Shown: positions 8,122 through 16,297 of the stretch, one piece after another
Position numbering within the stretch: position 1 is the first letter of the stretch
Layout: each line of letters begins with the position of its first letter
DNA from: a bacterium
GTDB taxonomy: Bacteria; Bacillota; Clostridia; Oscillospirales; Oscillospiraceae
Length of the DNA stretch: 64,000 nucleotides
Direction of reading: 5' to 3'
NCBI GenBank assembly: GCA_004560375.1
Contig: SFVC01000003.1
Span: forward strand, 1-64,000
Program-made: the position numbers and the translations under genes
Notes under the pieces: generated by a model
Databases searched by the model: none
The model's input: the letters and a program-made list of their open reading frames with translations, nothing else
Told to the model about the DNA's origin: nothing

Positions 8122-8150
8122 AGTATAACAGTTTCCAATGGGGTTGTAAA
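8122..8150 (-). promoter_or_regulatory. Sigma-A promoter of the 26-codon gene
   Basis: On the minus strand, TTTACA (8145-8150) and TATACT (8122-8127) are separated by 17 bases. The predicted start site is near 8115, giving a leader of about 26 bases. Confidence 0.75.
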
Positions 8151-8244
8151 GGGCTTTTTGTGAATTCACACAATGTTCACAAGATTCTCAATGTCTGGAA
8201 GTATCAGTCCGGGCCGACTTCCGGGCTACATTCTGGAATAGGGT

Positions 8245-8273
8245 TTGACAAAGGAAAAAGAGTATGGTATGAT
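8245..8273 (+). promoter_or_regulatory. Promoter of tyrS
   Basis: A consensus TTGACA (8245-8250), 17-base spacer and TATGAT (8268-8273) precede the T-box leader. The predicted transcript starts near 8280. Confidence 0.85.
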
Positions 8274-8279
8274 TCTGCC

Positions 8280-8546
8280 AATGCGAGGATGAGGATCAGT
8301 ACCCATGGGCCTCCTGCCAAGAGAGCCCCCGGCTTGGTGGAAGGGGGAGAGGAGCCCCTGGCGAATACCCCTCGGAGCGGCCGCCTGAACGGGACGATTC
8401 CCCAGTAGGGCCGGACGGGTGCGCCCGGTACAGCGCCGGGGTTCTGCCGGGAACCCCCTGAGGTCGTTTTTGCGAGGAAACGGCAAAACAGAGGTGGTAC
8501 CGCGAGCTTTCGCCCTCTGTCCCTAGGGGACAGGGGGCTTTCTGTT
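8280..8546 (+). promoter_or_regulatory. Tyrosine T-box leader with terminator/antiterminator
   Basis: A T-box riboswitch senses uncharged tRNA and allows readthrough into an aminoacyl-tRNA synthetase gene. Stem I has an AGTA box at 8298-8301 and a tyrosine specifier TAC at 8366-8368 on the returning strand. The antiterminator T-box GGTGGTACCGCG starts at 8493, and its UGGU (8495-8498) can pair with the ACCA end expected of tRNA-Tyr. The terminator arms GCCCTCTGTCC and GGACAGGGGGC (8512-8538) are followed by TTTCT. The specifier agrees with tyrS downstream. Confidence 0.93.
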
Positions 8547-8573
8547 CCAAAAACTGAAAAAGGAGAAAGTAGT

Positions 8574-9806
8574 ATGACAATTTACGACGAACTCGTGGCC
8601 CGTGGCCTGGTGGCCCAGGTCACCAGCGAGGACGAGGTGAAGAACCTCATCAACAACGGCAAGGCCACCTTCTATATCGGCTACGACTGCACGGCGGACA
8701 GCCTGACGGCGGGCCACTTTGTCACCCTCACCCTGATGAAGCGCCTCCAGCAGGCGGGCAACAAGCCCATCGCCCTCATCGGCGGCGGCACCACCACCAT
8801 CGGCGACCCCTCCGGCCGCACCGATATGCGGAAAATGCTCTCCCGGGAGGACATCAACCACAACGCCCAGTGCTTCAAGCACCAGATGGAGCGGTTCATC
8901 GACTTTGGAGAGGGCCCCGGCCAGGCCATGATGCTCAACAACGCCGACTGGCTGCTGGATCTCAACTACGTGGAGCTGCTGCGGGAGGTGGGGGCCTGCT
9001 TCTCGGTGAACAATATGCTCCGGGCGGACTGCTACAAGCAGCGCATGGAGAAGGGACTGTCCTTCCTGGAGTTCAACTATATGATCATGCAGTCCTATGA
9101 CTTCTACCACATGTTCCAGACGGTGGGCTGCAATCTGCAGTGCGGCGGCAACGACCAGTGGAGCAATATGCTGGGCGGCACGGAGCTGATCCGCCGCAAG
9201 CTGGGCAAGGACTCCCACTGCATGACCATCAACCTGCTCACCGACTCCCAGGGGAACAAGATGGGCAAGACCGCGGGCAACGCCGTGTGGCTGGATCCCA
9301 ACAAGACCAGCCCCTACGACTTCTACCAGTACTGGCGCAACGTGGGGGACGCGGACGTGATGAAGTGCGTCCGCTGGCTCACCTTCCTGCCCCTGGAGCA
9401 GATCGACGAGATGGATCATTGGAAGGACGCCCAGCTCAACCAGGCCAAGGAGATCCTGGCCTGGGAGCTGACCAATATGGTGCACGGCAAGGAGGAGGCG
9501 GACAAGGCCCAGGCCGCCGCCCGGGCGCTGTTCTCCGGCGGCGGGGACGCGGGGGAGATGCCGTCCACCCGGCTGACGGACGCCGATTTCACCGACGGCT
9601 CCATCGGCGCGCTGACCCTGCTGGTGAAGTGCGGGCTGGCGGCCTCCAACGGCGAGGCCCGGCGGCTCATCCAGCAGGGGGGCGTGGCCGTGGCGGACGA
9701 AAAGGTGTCCGACCCGGCGGCCCAGTTCCCCAGGGAGAAGTTCGCCGGGGAGGGCGTCATCCTCAAGAAGGGCAAGAAGGTATTTCACCGGGCTGTGCTG
9801 GCGTGA
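8574..9806 (+). CDS. tyrS: Tyrosyl-tRNA synthetase
   Basis: TyrRS charges tRNA-Tyr. The 410-residue class I enzyme has the HIGH-type site as TAGH (TADSLTAGHFVTL near residue 40-52), the Gly-rich IGGGTTTIGDPSGRT block, the KMSKS-type loop as GNKMGKTAGNAVWL near residue 228, and a C-terminal S4 RNA-binding domain (from about residue 345). AAGGAGAAA precedes ATG 8574. Expression is controlled by the T-box directly upstream. Confidence 0.97.
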   Translation: MTIYDELVARGLVAQVTSEDEVKNLINNGKATFYIGYDCTADSLTAGHFVTLTLMKRLQQAGNKPIALIGGGTTTIGDPSGRTDMRKMLSREDINHNAQCFKHQMERFIDFGEGPGQAMMLNNADWLLDLNYVELLREVGACFSVNNMLRADCYKQRMEKGLSFLEFNYMIMQSYDFYHMFQTVGCNLQCGGNDQWSNMLGGTELIRRKLGKDSHCMTINLLTDSQGNKMGKTAGNAVWLDPNKTSPYDFYQYWRNVGDADVMKCVRWLTFLPLEQIDEMDHWKDAQLNQAKEILAWELTNMVHGKEEADKAQAAARALFSGGGDAGEMPSTRLTDADFTDGSIGALTLLVKCGLAASNGEARRLIQQGGVAVADEKVSDPAAQFPREKFAGEGVILKKGKKVFHRAVLA

Positions 9807-9813
9807 GGAACGA

Positions 9814-10347
9814 ATGATTTATTTAATGAGACATGGGGCCGATGCTCCAGACAGATACGGCGGTTGGAGTGATTTCGGTTTGACCGATGTTGGAAAGGAA
9901 CAGGTTTGTGAGGCAAGGCTTCAACTGCTGAATAAAGGTATCACGGAGATATATTCAAGTGATTTGGCCCGCGCAAAAGAAACTGCACAGCTTGTGGCAG
10001 AGTATCTCGGTTTGCCGGTGATCTGCCTGCCCGAATTCAGAGAGTCAAATAACGGATACCTGGCCGGAATGCTGAAAGAAGAAACGGCCCAGAAATATCC
10101 GGGAAAATATTGGAACAATTTGGGGTGGGAGGAGCCATGGTCTGGTGGAGAAAGCCCGCAAATGTTTTACCAGAGAATCAGAACCGCATGGTATGAATTT
10201 AAGGACAAAGTCCACGGCAAAACGGTATTGCTTGTATCGCATGGTGGTGTAATGAACATCATATTATGCTTAGAAAACGGTACGCCTTACACCAACAAAG
10301 AAACTCGATATAAAATCTGTGATGCTGAAATTATAGGTATTGACTGA
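9814..10347 (+). CDS. Histidine phosphatase (phosphoglycerate mutase-like) family protein
   Basis: The 177-residue protein has the phospho-accepting MRHGAD motif at residues 5-10, a second-half LVSHGGV (His near residue 146) and the Arg/Glu residues of the family (SSDLARAKETAQ). The substrate cannot be told from sequence. Base composition is visibly more AT-rich than both neighbours, with many A/T third positions, so recent acquisition is likely. No clear ribosome site precedes ATG 9814, apart from GAGGAA at 9805-9810. Confidence 0.82.
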   Translation: MIYLMRHGADAPDRYGGWSDFGLTDVGKEQVCEARLQLLNKGITEIYSSDLARAKETAQLVAEYLGLPVICLPEFRESNNGYLAGMLKEETAQKYPGKYWNNLGWEEPWSGGESPQMFYQRIRTAWYEFKDKVHGKTVLLVSHGGVMNIILCLENGTPYTNKETRYKICDAEIIGID

Positions 10348-10361
10348 AATGTAACTTTATG

Positions 10362-10402
10362 AAAAGGGCAAGGCAAACCATTCATGGTCTGTCTTGCCCT
10401 TA
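10362..10402 (-). terminator. Terminator of the asd-dapA-dapB operon
   Basis: The arms AAGGGCAAGG (10364-10373) and its complement ending at 10401 form a long hairpin with a small internal mismatch. On the minus strand it is followed by TTTTC. It may also end the convergent phosphatase transcript. Confidence 0.65.
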
Positions 10403-10469
10403 CTGTTGGACGGAGCTTCACACTTTTGTAATCTCTATAGTACTCAACGAAACAAATCTTTTCCTGAGT

Positions 10470-11237
10470 TTACTTGCCCTGCGCCGCAATAAGATCAGAC
10501 ATATTGTACAGTCCGGTTGTACCCACCCCGGCCAGGAACTTGGCCGCCTTCACCGCCCCCACGGCGAACACCTCCCGGCTGGCGGCGTGGTGGCGGAACT
10601 CGATGACCTCATCCCGGCCGGCAAACACCACCGTATGCTCCCCCACGATGGTGCCCCCCCGGAGGGAGGAGATCCCGATCTCCCGCCCATCCCGGGGCTT
10701 GCGGACGCTGTGGCGGTCATAGACGTACTGCGCCTCATAGGGCAGAGCCTGCGCCGCCGCGTCCGCCAGCATCAGGGCGGTGCCGCTGGGGGCATCCAGC
10801 TTCCGGCGGTGGTGGCGCTCCTCGATCTCCACGTCGAAGTCCTCCCCCAGCAGGGCCGCCGCCCGACGCACCAGATCCACCAGCACGTTGACCCCGATGG
10901 ACATATTGGCGGAGCGGAACAGGGGGATTTCCCGGGACGCCGCCTCAATCCGGGCCAGCTGTTCCTCCGAATAGCCGGTGGTGGCCAGCACCGCGGGCAG
11001 CCGGCGGGCGGCGCAGAACTCCAGCAGCCCCTCCAGGGCGGCGGGGTGGGAGAAGTCAATGAGCACGTCCCCCTCCAGGTTGCAGGCGGCGGGGGAGGGG
11101 AACACGGGGAAGCCCTCCATGGGCTGGGCCAGCAGGTCGATGCCGGCGGCTACCTCCACCTCCGGGTCGTTGGCGCAGATGTCCGCCACCGCCCGGCCCA
11201 TGTGGCCGCAGCAGCCGGAAAGGATGATCTTTTGCAT
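10470..11237 (-). CDS. dapB: 4-hydroxy-tetrahydrodipicolinate reductase
   Basis: DapB reduces the DapA product with NAD(P)H in the lysine/diaminopimelate pathway. The 255-residue protein has an N-terminal dinucleotide motif GCCGHMGRAV (residues 8-17), the signature HHRRKLDAPSGTA near residue 146-158 including the catalytic His and Lys, and GGTIVGEHTV near residue 198. It is third in the minus-strand operon asd-dapA-dapB. Diaminopimelate and dipicolinate are needed for peptidoglycan and spores. Confidence 0.96.
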   Translation of the reverse strand: MQKIILSGCCGHMGRAVADICANDPEVEVAAGIDLLAQPMEGFPVFPSPAACNLEGDVLIDFSHPAALEGLLEFCAARRLPAVLATTGYSEEQLARIEAASREIPLFRSANMSIGVNVLVDLVRRAAALLGEDFDVEIEERHHRRKLDAPSGTALMLADAAAQALPYEAQYVYDRHSVRKPRDGREIGISSLRGGTIVGEHTVVFAGRDEVIEFRHHAASREVFAVGAVKAAKFLAGVGTTGLYNMSDLIAAQGK

Positions 11238-11254
11238 AAGAGCAGCTCCTTTTG

Positions 11255-11286
11255 CCGCCCCGCCATCCCCTGGGACGGCGGGGCGG
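11255..11286 (-). other. Strong GC hairpin between dapA and dapB
   Basis: A perfect 10-bp inverted repeat (CCGCCCCGCC at 11255-11264 and GGCGGGGCGG at 11277-11286) sits directly after the dapA stop and before the dapB ribosome site. It has no U-run, so it is more likely an RNA-stability or partial attenuation element than a full terminator. Confidence 0.55.
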
Positions 11287-11289
11287 AGG

Positions 11290-12180
11290 TTACTTCAGCA
11301 GTCCCGCCCGCTCCATGGCGCGGCGGAGTACGTCCAGGTTCTTGTCCGAGATGTCGCACAGGGGCAGGCGCAGGGAGCCCGCGTCCATGCCCAGCAGGTT
11401 CATGGCGGCCTTGATGGGGATGGGGTTCACCTCGGTGAACAGCGCGTCGATGAGATCCATGTACTGGATTTGCAGCTTGGAGGCGGCGGCGAAGTCGTTG
11501 TCCAGGCACAGGTGGCTCATCTTCACCATGACCTCGGGGATGATGTTGGAGGCCACCGAGATCACGCCCCTGGCGCCTAAAGCCATCATGGGCACCACCT
11601 GATCGTCATTGCCAGACCAGATGTAGAAGTCGTCCCCGCACAGGAACCGGGTATGGGCCAGCAGGGAGAAGTTGCCGCTGGCCTCCTTCACGCCGTTGAT
11701 CTTGGGGTTTTCGGACAGGATTTTGTAGGTTTCGGCAGTGAAGGACACGCCGGTGCGCCCGGGGACGTTGTAGAGGATGATGGGCAGATCCACCCGGTCG
11801 GCGATGTACTCGTAGTGCTTGATGAGGCCGGTCTGGCTGGCCTTGTTGTAGTAGGGGGTGACGTGGAGCAGGGCGTCCGCCCCGGAGTCCTGGGCGTGCT
11901 GGGACAGGTAGACGGCGGCGGAGGTGTCGTTGGAGCCCGCCCCGGCGATGACCTTTACCCGGTGGTTCACCCGCTTCACGCAGAACTCCACGGCGGCGAT
12001 GTGCTCCCGGAGGGACATGGTGGCTGACTCGCCGGTGGTGCCGCACACGCACACCGCGTCCACCCCCGCCTCAATCTGGGCGTCGATGAGGCGGCCGAAG
12101 GCGTCATAGTTGATGATGTTGTTCTGATCAAAGGGGGTGATCAGGGCGGGGCAGGAGCCGGTAAAGACGGGAGTTCTCAT
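11290..12180 (-). CDS. dapA: 4-hydroxy-tetrahydrodipicolinate synthase
   Basis: DapA condenses pyruvate with aspartate semialdehyde. The 296-residue class I aldolase barrel shows GTTGES (residues 48-53, with Thr of the catalytic triad), YNVPGRTG with its Tyr near residue 137, and the Schiff-base lysine in INGVKEASG near residue 165. It lies between asd and dapB in one operon. Confidence 0.97.
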   Translation of the reverse strand: MRTPVFTGSCPALITPFDQNNIINYDAFGRLIDAQIEAGVDAVCVCGTTGESATMSLREHIAAVEFCVKRVNHRVKVIAGAGSNDTSAAVYLSQHAQDSGADALLHVTPYYNKASQTGLIKHYEYIADRVDLPIILYNVPGRTGVSFTAETYKILSENPKINGVKEASGNFSLLAHTRFLCGDDFYIWSGNDDQVVPMMALGARGVISVASNIIPEVMVKMSHLCLDNDFAAASKLQIQYMDLIDALFTEVNPIPIKAAMNLLGMDAGSLRLPLCDISDKNLDVLRRAMERAGLLK

Positions 12181-12240
12181 AAATCAGCATCCTTTCAAGC
12201 GATTTCCGGCCTTTCCCTTGTGGGGGGAGGCTTTTTCGAC

Positions 12241-13326
12241 TTACTTGCGCTCAATATATCCCTCGGCGCACAGCAGCTCGGCCAGCTCCACGCCGCCGCC
12301 CGCCGCGCCCCGCAGGGTGTTGTGGGACAGGGAGACAAACTTGTAATCGTACTGGCTGTCCGGGCGCAGGCGGCCGATGGACACCGCCATGCCCCCCTCC
12401 AGATCCCGATCCAGGCGGGCCTGGGGCCGGTCGGGCTCCTCAAAGTAGTGGAGGAACTGCTTGGGGGCGGAGGGCAGCGCCAGCTCCTGGGCGCGGCCCT
12501 TGAAGCTGGCCCACGCCTCCTTCATCTGTTCCATGGTGGGCTTGTTCCGGAAGGTGACGAAGGCGGCGGCGGTGTGGCCGTTGGACACGGGCACCCGCAG
12601 GCACTGGGCGGTGATGGAGACGCCCTCCGCGTTGACAATGACGCCGTTTTCCACGTGTCCCCATACCTTCAGCGGCTCCTGCTCGCTCTTTTCCTCCTCG
12701 CCGCCGATGTAGGGGATCAGGTTATCCACCATCTCGGGCCAGGTGGCAAAGGTCTTGCCCGCGCCGGAGATGGCCTGGTAGGTGCACACCAGCACCTTCT
12801 CAATGCCGAAGGAGCGCAGGGGGGACAGGGCGGGGACATAGCTCTGGATGGAGCAGTTGGACTTGACGGCGATGAAGCCCCGCTTCGTCCCCAGACGCTG
12901 GCGCTGGGCCTTGATCACCTCGATGTGCTCCGGGTTCACCTCGGGGATGACCATGGGCACGTCGGGCGTCCAGCGGTGGGCGGAGTTGTTGGACACCACC
13001 GGGCACTCCCGGCGGGCGTACTCCTCCTCCAGGGCGCGGATCTCGTCCTTCTTCATGTCCACGGCGGAGAACACAAAGTCCACCATGCCGCAGATTTTCT
13101 CCACATCGTCCTGGGCGGAGAGCAGGATCAAATCCCTGGCCTCCTCCGGGATGGGGGCGTCCATGGCCCAGCGGCCCGCCACCGCGTCCTCGTATCGCTT
13201 GCCCGCGGAGCGGGGGCTGGCGGCCACCACAGTGAGCTGGAACCAGGGGTGGCGCTCCAGCAGGGTGACAAAGCGCTGGCCCACCATACCGGTGGCGCCG
13301 ATGATGCCGACTTTATACTTTTCCAT
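12241..13326 (-). CDS. asd: Aspartate-semialdehyde dehydrogenase, archaeal/fungal-type
   Basis: Asd reduces aspartyl phosphate to aspartate semialdehyde, the branch point to lysine/diaminopimelate, threonine and methionine. The 361-residue protein has GATGMVGQRF (residues 9-18) for NADP and the catalytic cysteine in VKSNCSIQSYVPALSP near residue 157. The SNNSAHRW and VIPEVN blocks resemble the archaeal/fungal subtype more than the classical bacterial one. ATG 13326 is set by AGGAGGT (13334-13340 on the minus strand); the reading frame is open further upstream, but that part lies in the leader. It is first in the operon. Confidence 0.95.
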   Translation of the reverse strand: MEKYKVGIIGATGMVGQRFVTLLERHPWFQLTVVAASPRSAGKRYEDAVAGRWAMDAPIPEEARDLILLSAQDDVEKICGMVDFVFSAVDMKKDEIRALEEEYARRECPVVSNNSAHRWTPDVPMVIPEVNPEHIEVIKAQRQRLGTKRGFIAVKSNCSIQSYVPALSPLRSFGIEKVLVCTYQAISGAGKTFATWPEMVDNLIPYIGGEEEKSEQEPLKVWGHVENGVIVNAEGVSITAQCLRVPVSNGHTAAAFVTFRNKPTMEQMKEAWASFKGRAQELALPSAPKQFLHYFEEPDRPQARLDRDLEGGMAVSIGRLRPDSQYDYKFVSLSHNTLRGAAGGGVELAELLCAEGYIERK

Positions 13327-13382
13327 GACAATTACCTCCTGACCGCCGGTGGGCGGATGATAGGCTGGGGTCGAATTGGGGC

Positions 13383-13411
13383 TTGCGGCATGGCGGCAGA
13401 TACGGTATAAT
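13383..13411 (+). promoter_or_regulatory. Candidate promoter for spoIID-like/queA/tgt
   Basis: TTGCGG (13383-13388) and a perfect TATAAT (13406-13411) are 17 bases apart. The predicted start is near 13418, about 100 bases before the spoIID-like start. Confidence 0.6.
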
Positions 13412-13460
13412 GAAGAAAGCTGTCGAACCTGCACGGCAGAGCCGCAGTTGTATCTATACT

Positions 13461-13489
13461 ACTATAGCATTAACGCACTAAAGTGTCAA
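13461..13489 (-). promoter_or_regulatory. Promoter of asd-dapA-dapB
   Basis: On the minus strand, TTGACA (13484-13489) and TATAGT (13461-13466) are 17 bases apart. The predicted start near 13455 gives a leader of about 130 bases. I see no lysine riboswitch in it. Confidence 0.8.
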
Positions 13490-13516
13490 TTTTACACCAA
13501 CCCCCGGAGTGGAGAA

Positions 13517-15262
13517 ATGGAGAAGCCCATGAAGCGAAAATTCGTGCAAATTGCAGCCCTGTGCCTGTCCGCCGTCTTGCTGTCCCTGTGCGCCGGGGGG
13601 CAGCGGGCCGCCGCCGCCCCCACCGGGGGTGATGGGCGGATCATCCGGGTGGGCCTCCACTTCGGCACCGGGGCCATGGAGGGGCTGAACTTCGCCAACA
13701 CCACCGGCGTTGGCTACCGGTTCGGCTATTACGACGGGGCGAACCAGTTTGTCCCCCTGGGCTCCACCGGGCAGAAGGCCATCTCCGTCGTCAAGACCAT
13801 GAACGTCTACTACGGCACCTTCAGCGGTTATACCAGCTACCACTCCGCCCTCACCACCGCCAACGTGGCGGTGGGGGAGTACCACCTCCAGCTCCCCGGC
13901 AGCTACTCCTCCTTCGCAGAGGCCCAGGCGGCGGCGTCCGCCTATGCGGGGGGCTTCCCGGCGTACATCGGCGGGACGTTCTATGCCCGTGTGGGCAACT
14001 ACACCGCCCGGGCGGGGGCGGAGACCGCCCAGGCCGCGCTGGCGGCCCAGGGGGTGGAGACGGTCATCAAGGGCACCTCGGAGTACGGCGTCAGCGTGGT
14101 GATCACCGGCACCAACACCATCCTGTTCCAGTTCGACGACCTGGGTCAGGGCACCGGCATGGGCATGGAGCCCAACGCCGAGGGGCCGGGGGAGTACGTC
14201 ACCCTCAGCAAGGGCTGCACCTATGTGGGCGGCTTCCGGTTTGAGCGGGTGAACGGAGGCAGCCTCACGGTGGTGAACATTTTGGACTTTGAGGACTATA
14301 TCAAGGGCGTGGTGCCCCACGAGATGTCCAACAGCTGGCCCATCGAGGCGCTGAAGGCCCAGGCGGTGGCCGCCCGGAGCTACGCGCTGTCCCTGGGCAG
14401 CAAGCACAGCAATTACCATTTCGACATCTGCGCCGAGACCCACTGTCAGGCCTACTCCGGCCGCACCCGGGCGGGGAGTAATTCCGACGCCGCCGTGGAG
14501 CAGACCGCGGGGCAGGTGGCCATCTGGAACGGAAGGATCGCCCAGACTTCCTACTACTCCAGCAACGGCGGGGCCAGCGAGAGCTCCTCCACCGTCTGGG
14601 GGAGCAATCAGGCCAACTACCCCTATCTGGTGGGCAAGGTGGATCCCTATGAGGCCGCATCCGGGGTCAAGAACGACTACACCAAGACGGTGGACTCGGC
14701 CACGCTGGCCTCCAAGCTGAAGGCCAAGGGCTGCGACGTGGGCGGCGGCGTCGCCGCCATCGCCGTCACCTCGCTGACGGACTCGGGCAACCCCAAGATG
14801 GTGACCTTCACCGGCAGCAACGGAAAGCAGTTCTCCCTGAACTCCCGGGAGGTGGTGGGGATGCTGGGCCTGCGCTCCTACCGCTACGGCTTTGACAGGT
14901 TGGCGGCCCCGGAGCCCTCCAACCCCGAGTTGAGCGTCAACGGGAAGCCGGTGGACAGCCTTTCCGGGCTGTACGCCGTGGACGGATCGGGGAACATCGT
15001 CCCGGTGGGCGAAAACGCCTATGTGATCACCGGCAGCGGCGCCACCCAGCCCATCGGGCAGGGAACCGGCGGCGGCTCCGGCGGGCTGGGTACCCTCAGC
15101 AGCACCACCGGGAACAACGGCGTATTCACCTTCATCGGCAAGGGCTGGGGCCACAACGTGGGCATGAGCCAGTGGGGAGCTTACGCCATGGCCCAACAGG
15201 GGTATACTTACCTCAACATCTTACAGTTCTACTATACTGGCATTACGGTGGGATATATGTGA
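13517..15262 (+). CDS. SpoIID/LytB-domain cell-wall protein
   Basis: A 581-residue exported protein. The N-terminus is a signal peptide (KRKF then a hydrophobic run, cleavage near AAAAP). A SPOR-like segment lies about residues 125-210. The SpoIID domain follows, with GVVPHEMSNSWPIEALKAQA near residue 262 and SYYSSNGGASESS near residue 341, ending in KGWGHNVGMSQWGAYAMAQQ. SpoIID is a lytic transglycosylase of engulfment; this protein is longer than classical SpoIID and closer to SpoIID/LytB paralogues, so the exact role is uncertain. Starts at 13517 and 13529 both have a GGAG upstream. It overlaps queA by GTGA. Confidence 0.85.
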   Translation: MEKPMKRKFVQIAALCLSAVLLSLCAGGQRAAAAPTGGDGRIIRVGLHFGTGAMEGLNFANTTGVGYRFGYYDGANQFVPLGSTGQKAISVVKTMNVYYGTFSGYTSYHSALTTANVAVGEYHLQLPGSYSSFAEAQAAASAYAGGFPAYIGGTFYARVGNYTARAGAETAQAALAAQGVETVIKGTSEYGVSVVITGTNTILFQFDDLGQGTGMGMEPNAEGPGEYVTLSKGCTYVGGFRFERVNGGSLTVVNILDFEDYIKGVVPHEMSNSWPIEALKAQAVAARSYALSLGSKHSNYHFDICAETHCQAYSGRTRAGSNSDAAVEQTAGQVAIWNGRIAQTSYYSSNGGASESSSTVWGSNQANYPYLVGKVDPYEAASGVKNDYTKTVDSATLASKLKAKGCDVGGGVAAIAVTSLTDSGNPKMVTFTGSNGKQFSLNSREVVGMLGLRSYRYGFDRLAAPEPSNPELSVNGKPVDSLSGLYAVDGSGNIVPVGENAYVITGSGATQPIGQGTGGGSGGLGTLSSTTGNNGVFTFIGKGWGHNVGMSQWGAYAMAQQGYTYLNILQFYYTGITVGYM

Positions 15263-16287
15263 AAACCTCGGATTTTTATTTCGACCTCCCCCCGGAGCTC
15301 ATCGCCCAGACCCCCCTGGAGCGGCGGGACAGCTCCCGCCTGCTGACCCTGGACAAAGCCACGGGGGAGACCCGGCACCTGCACTTCTACGACCTGCCCA
15401 CCCTGCTGCGCCCCGGGGACTGTCTGGTGCTCAATGACAGCCGGGTGCTGCCCGCCCGGCTCATCGGCAAGCGGGCGGGGGGCGGGGCCTGCGAGGTGCT
15501 GCTGCTCATCGACCGGGGGGACAAGACCTGGGAGTGCCTGGTGCGCCCGGGGAAAAAGCTGCGTACCGGCGCGAAGGTCACCTTCGGGGACGGCCTGATC
15601 AAACTGTCCGCCGAGATCACAGGTGAGCTGGAGGGCGGCAACCGGCTGGTGCGCTTTGACTACGAGGGCATTTTTTTGGAGACGCTGGAGCGGCTGGGCA
15701 AGATGCCCCTGCCGCCCTATATCAAGGCGGAGCTGGCCGACGGGGAACGGTATCAGACGGTGTATTCCAAGGTGGTGGGCTCCGCCGCCGCCCCCACGGC
15801 GGGGCTGCACTTCACAAAGGAGTTGCTGGAGCAGCTGCAGACAATGGGTGTAAAGGTGTGCTACGTGACGCTCCATGTGGGCCTGGGCACCTTCCGCCCG
15901 GTGAAGGCGGAGAACCTGGACGAGCACGAGATACACTCGGAATACTGCGTGATCCCCCAGGAGACGGCGGATACGATCAACGAGACCAAGCGGGCGGGGG
16001 GCCGGGTGATCTGCGTGGGCACCACCTCCTGCCGCACCATCGAGAGCTGGGCGGACGAGGACGGCGCCCTCAAGGCGTCGGCGGGGTGGACGAGCATCTT
16101 TATCTACCCCGGCTACCGCTTCAAGGTGCTGGACGCGCTGATCACCAACTTCCATCTGCCCGAGTCCACCCTGATCATGCTGGTGTCCGCCCTGGCGGGT
16201 CGAGAGCGGGTGCTGGCGGCCTACGCCGAGGCGGTGCGGGAGCGGTACCGCTTTTTTTCCTTTGGGGACGCCATGTTTATTTCATGA
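15259..16287 (+). CDS. queA: tRNA preQ1(34) S-adenosylmethionine ribosyltransferase-isomerase
   Basis: QueA transfers the ribosyl part of SAM to preQ1 in tRNA, forming epoxyqueuosine. The 342-residue protein has the N-terminal FDLPPELIAQTPLERRDSSR and the later blocks DSRVLPARL, TAGLHFTKELL, LHVGLGTFRPVKAENL and ITNFHLPESTLIMLVSALAG. GTG 15259 overlaps the previous stop; no ATG lies near. tgt follows, giving a queuosine pair. Confidence 0.96.
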   Translation: MKTSDFYFDLPPELIAQTPLERRDSSRLLTLDKATGETRHLHFYDLPTLLRPGDCLVLNDSRVLPARLIGKRAGGGACEVLLLIDRGDKTWECLVRPGKKLRTGAKVTFGDGLIKLSAEITGELEGGNRLVRFDYEGIFLETLERLGKMPLPPYIKAELADGERYQTVYSKVVGSAAAPTAGLHFTKELLEQLQTMGVKVCYVTLHVGLGTFRPVKAENLDEHEIHSEYCVIPQETADTINETKRAGGRVICVGTTSCRTIESWADEDGALKASAGWTSIFIYPGYRFKVLDALITNFHLPESTLIMLVSALAGRERVLAAYAEAVRERYRFFSFGDAMFIS

Positions 16288-16297
16288 GGAGAATGCT

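Noticed and set aside
8160..8408. 82-codon plus-strand frame before tyrS
   Set aside because: It starts before the tyrS promoter and runs into the T-box structure; no ribosome site is present.
13327..13455. Lysine riboswitch in the asd leader
   Set aside because: The roughly 130-base leader lacks the conserved lysine-aptamer segments and a terminator hairpin before asd.
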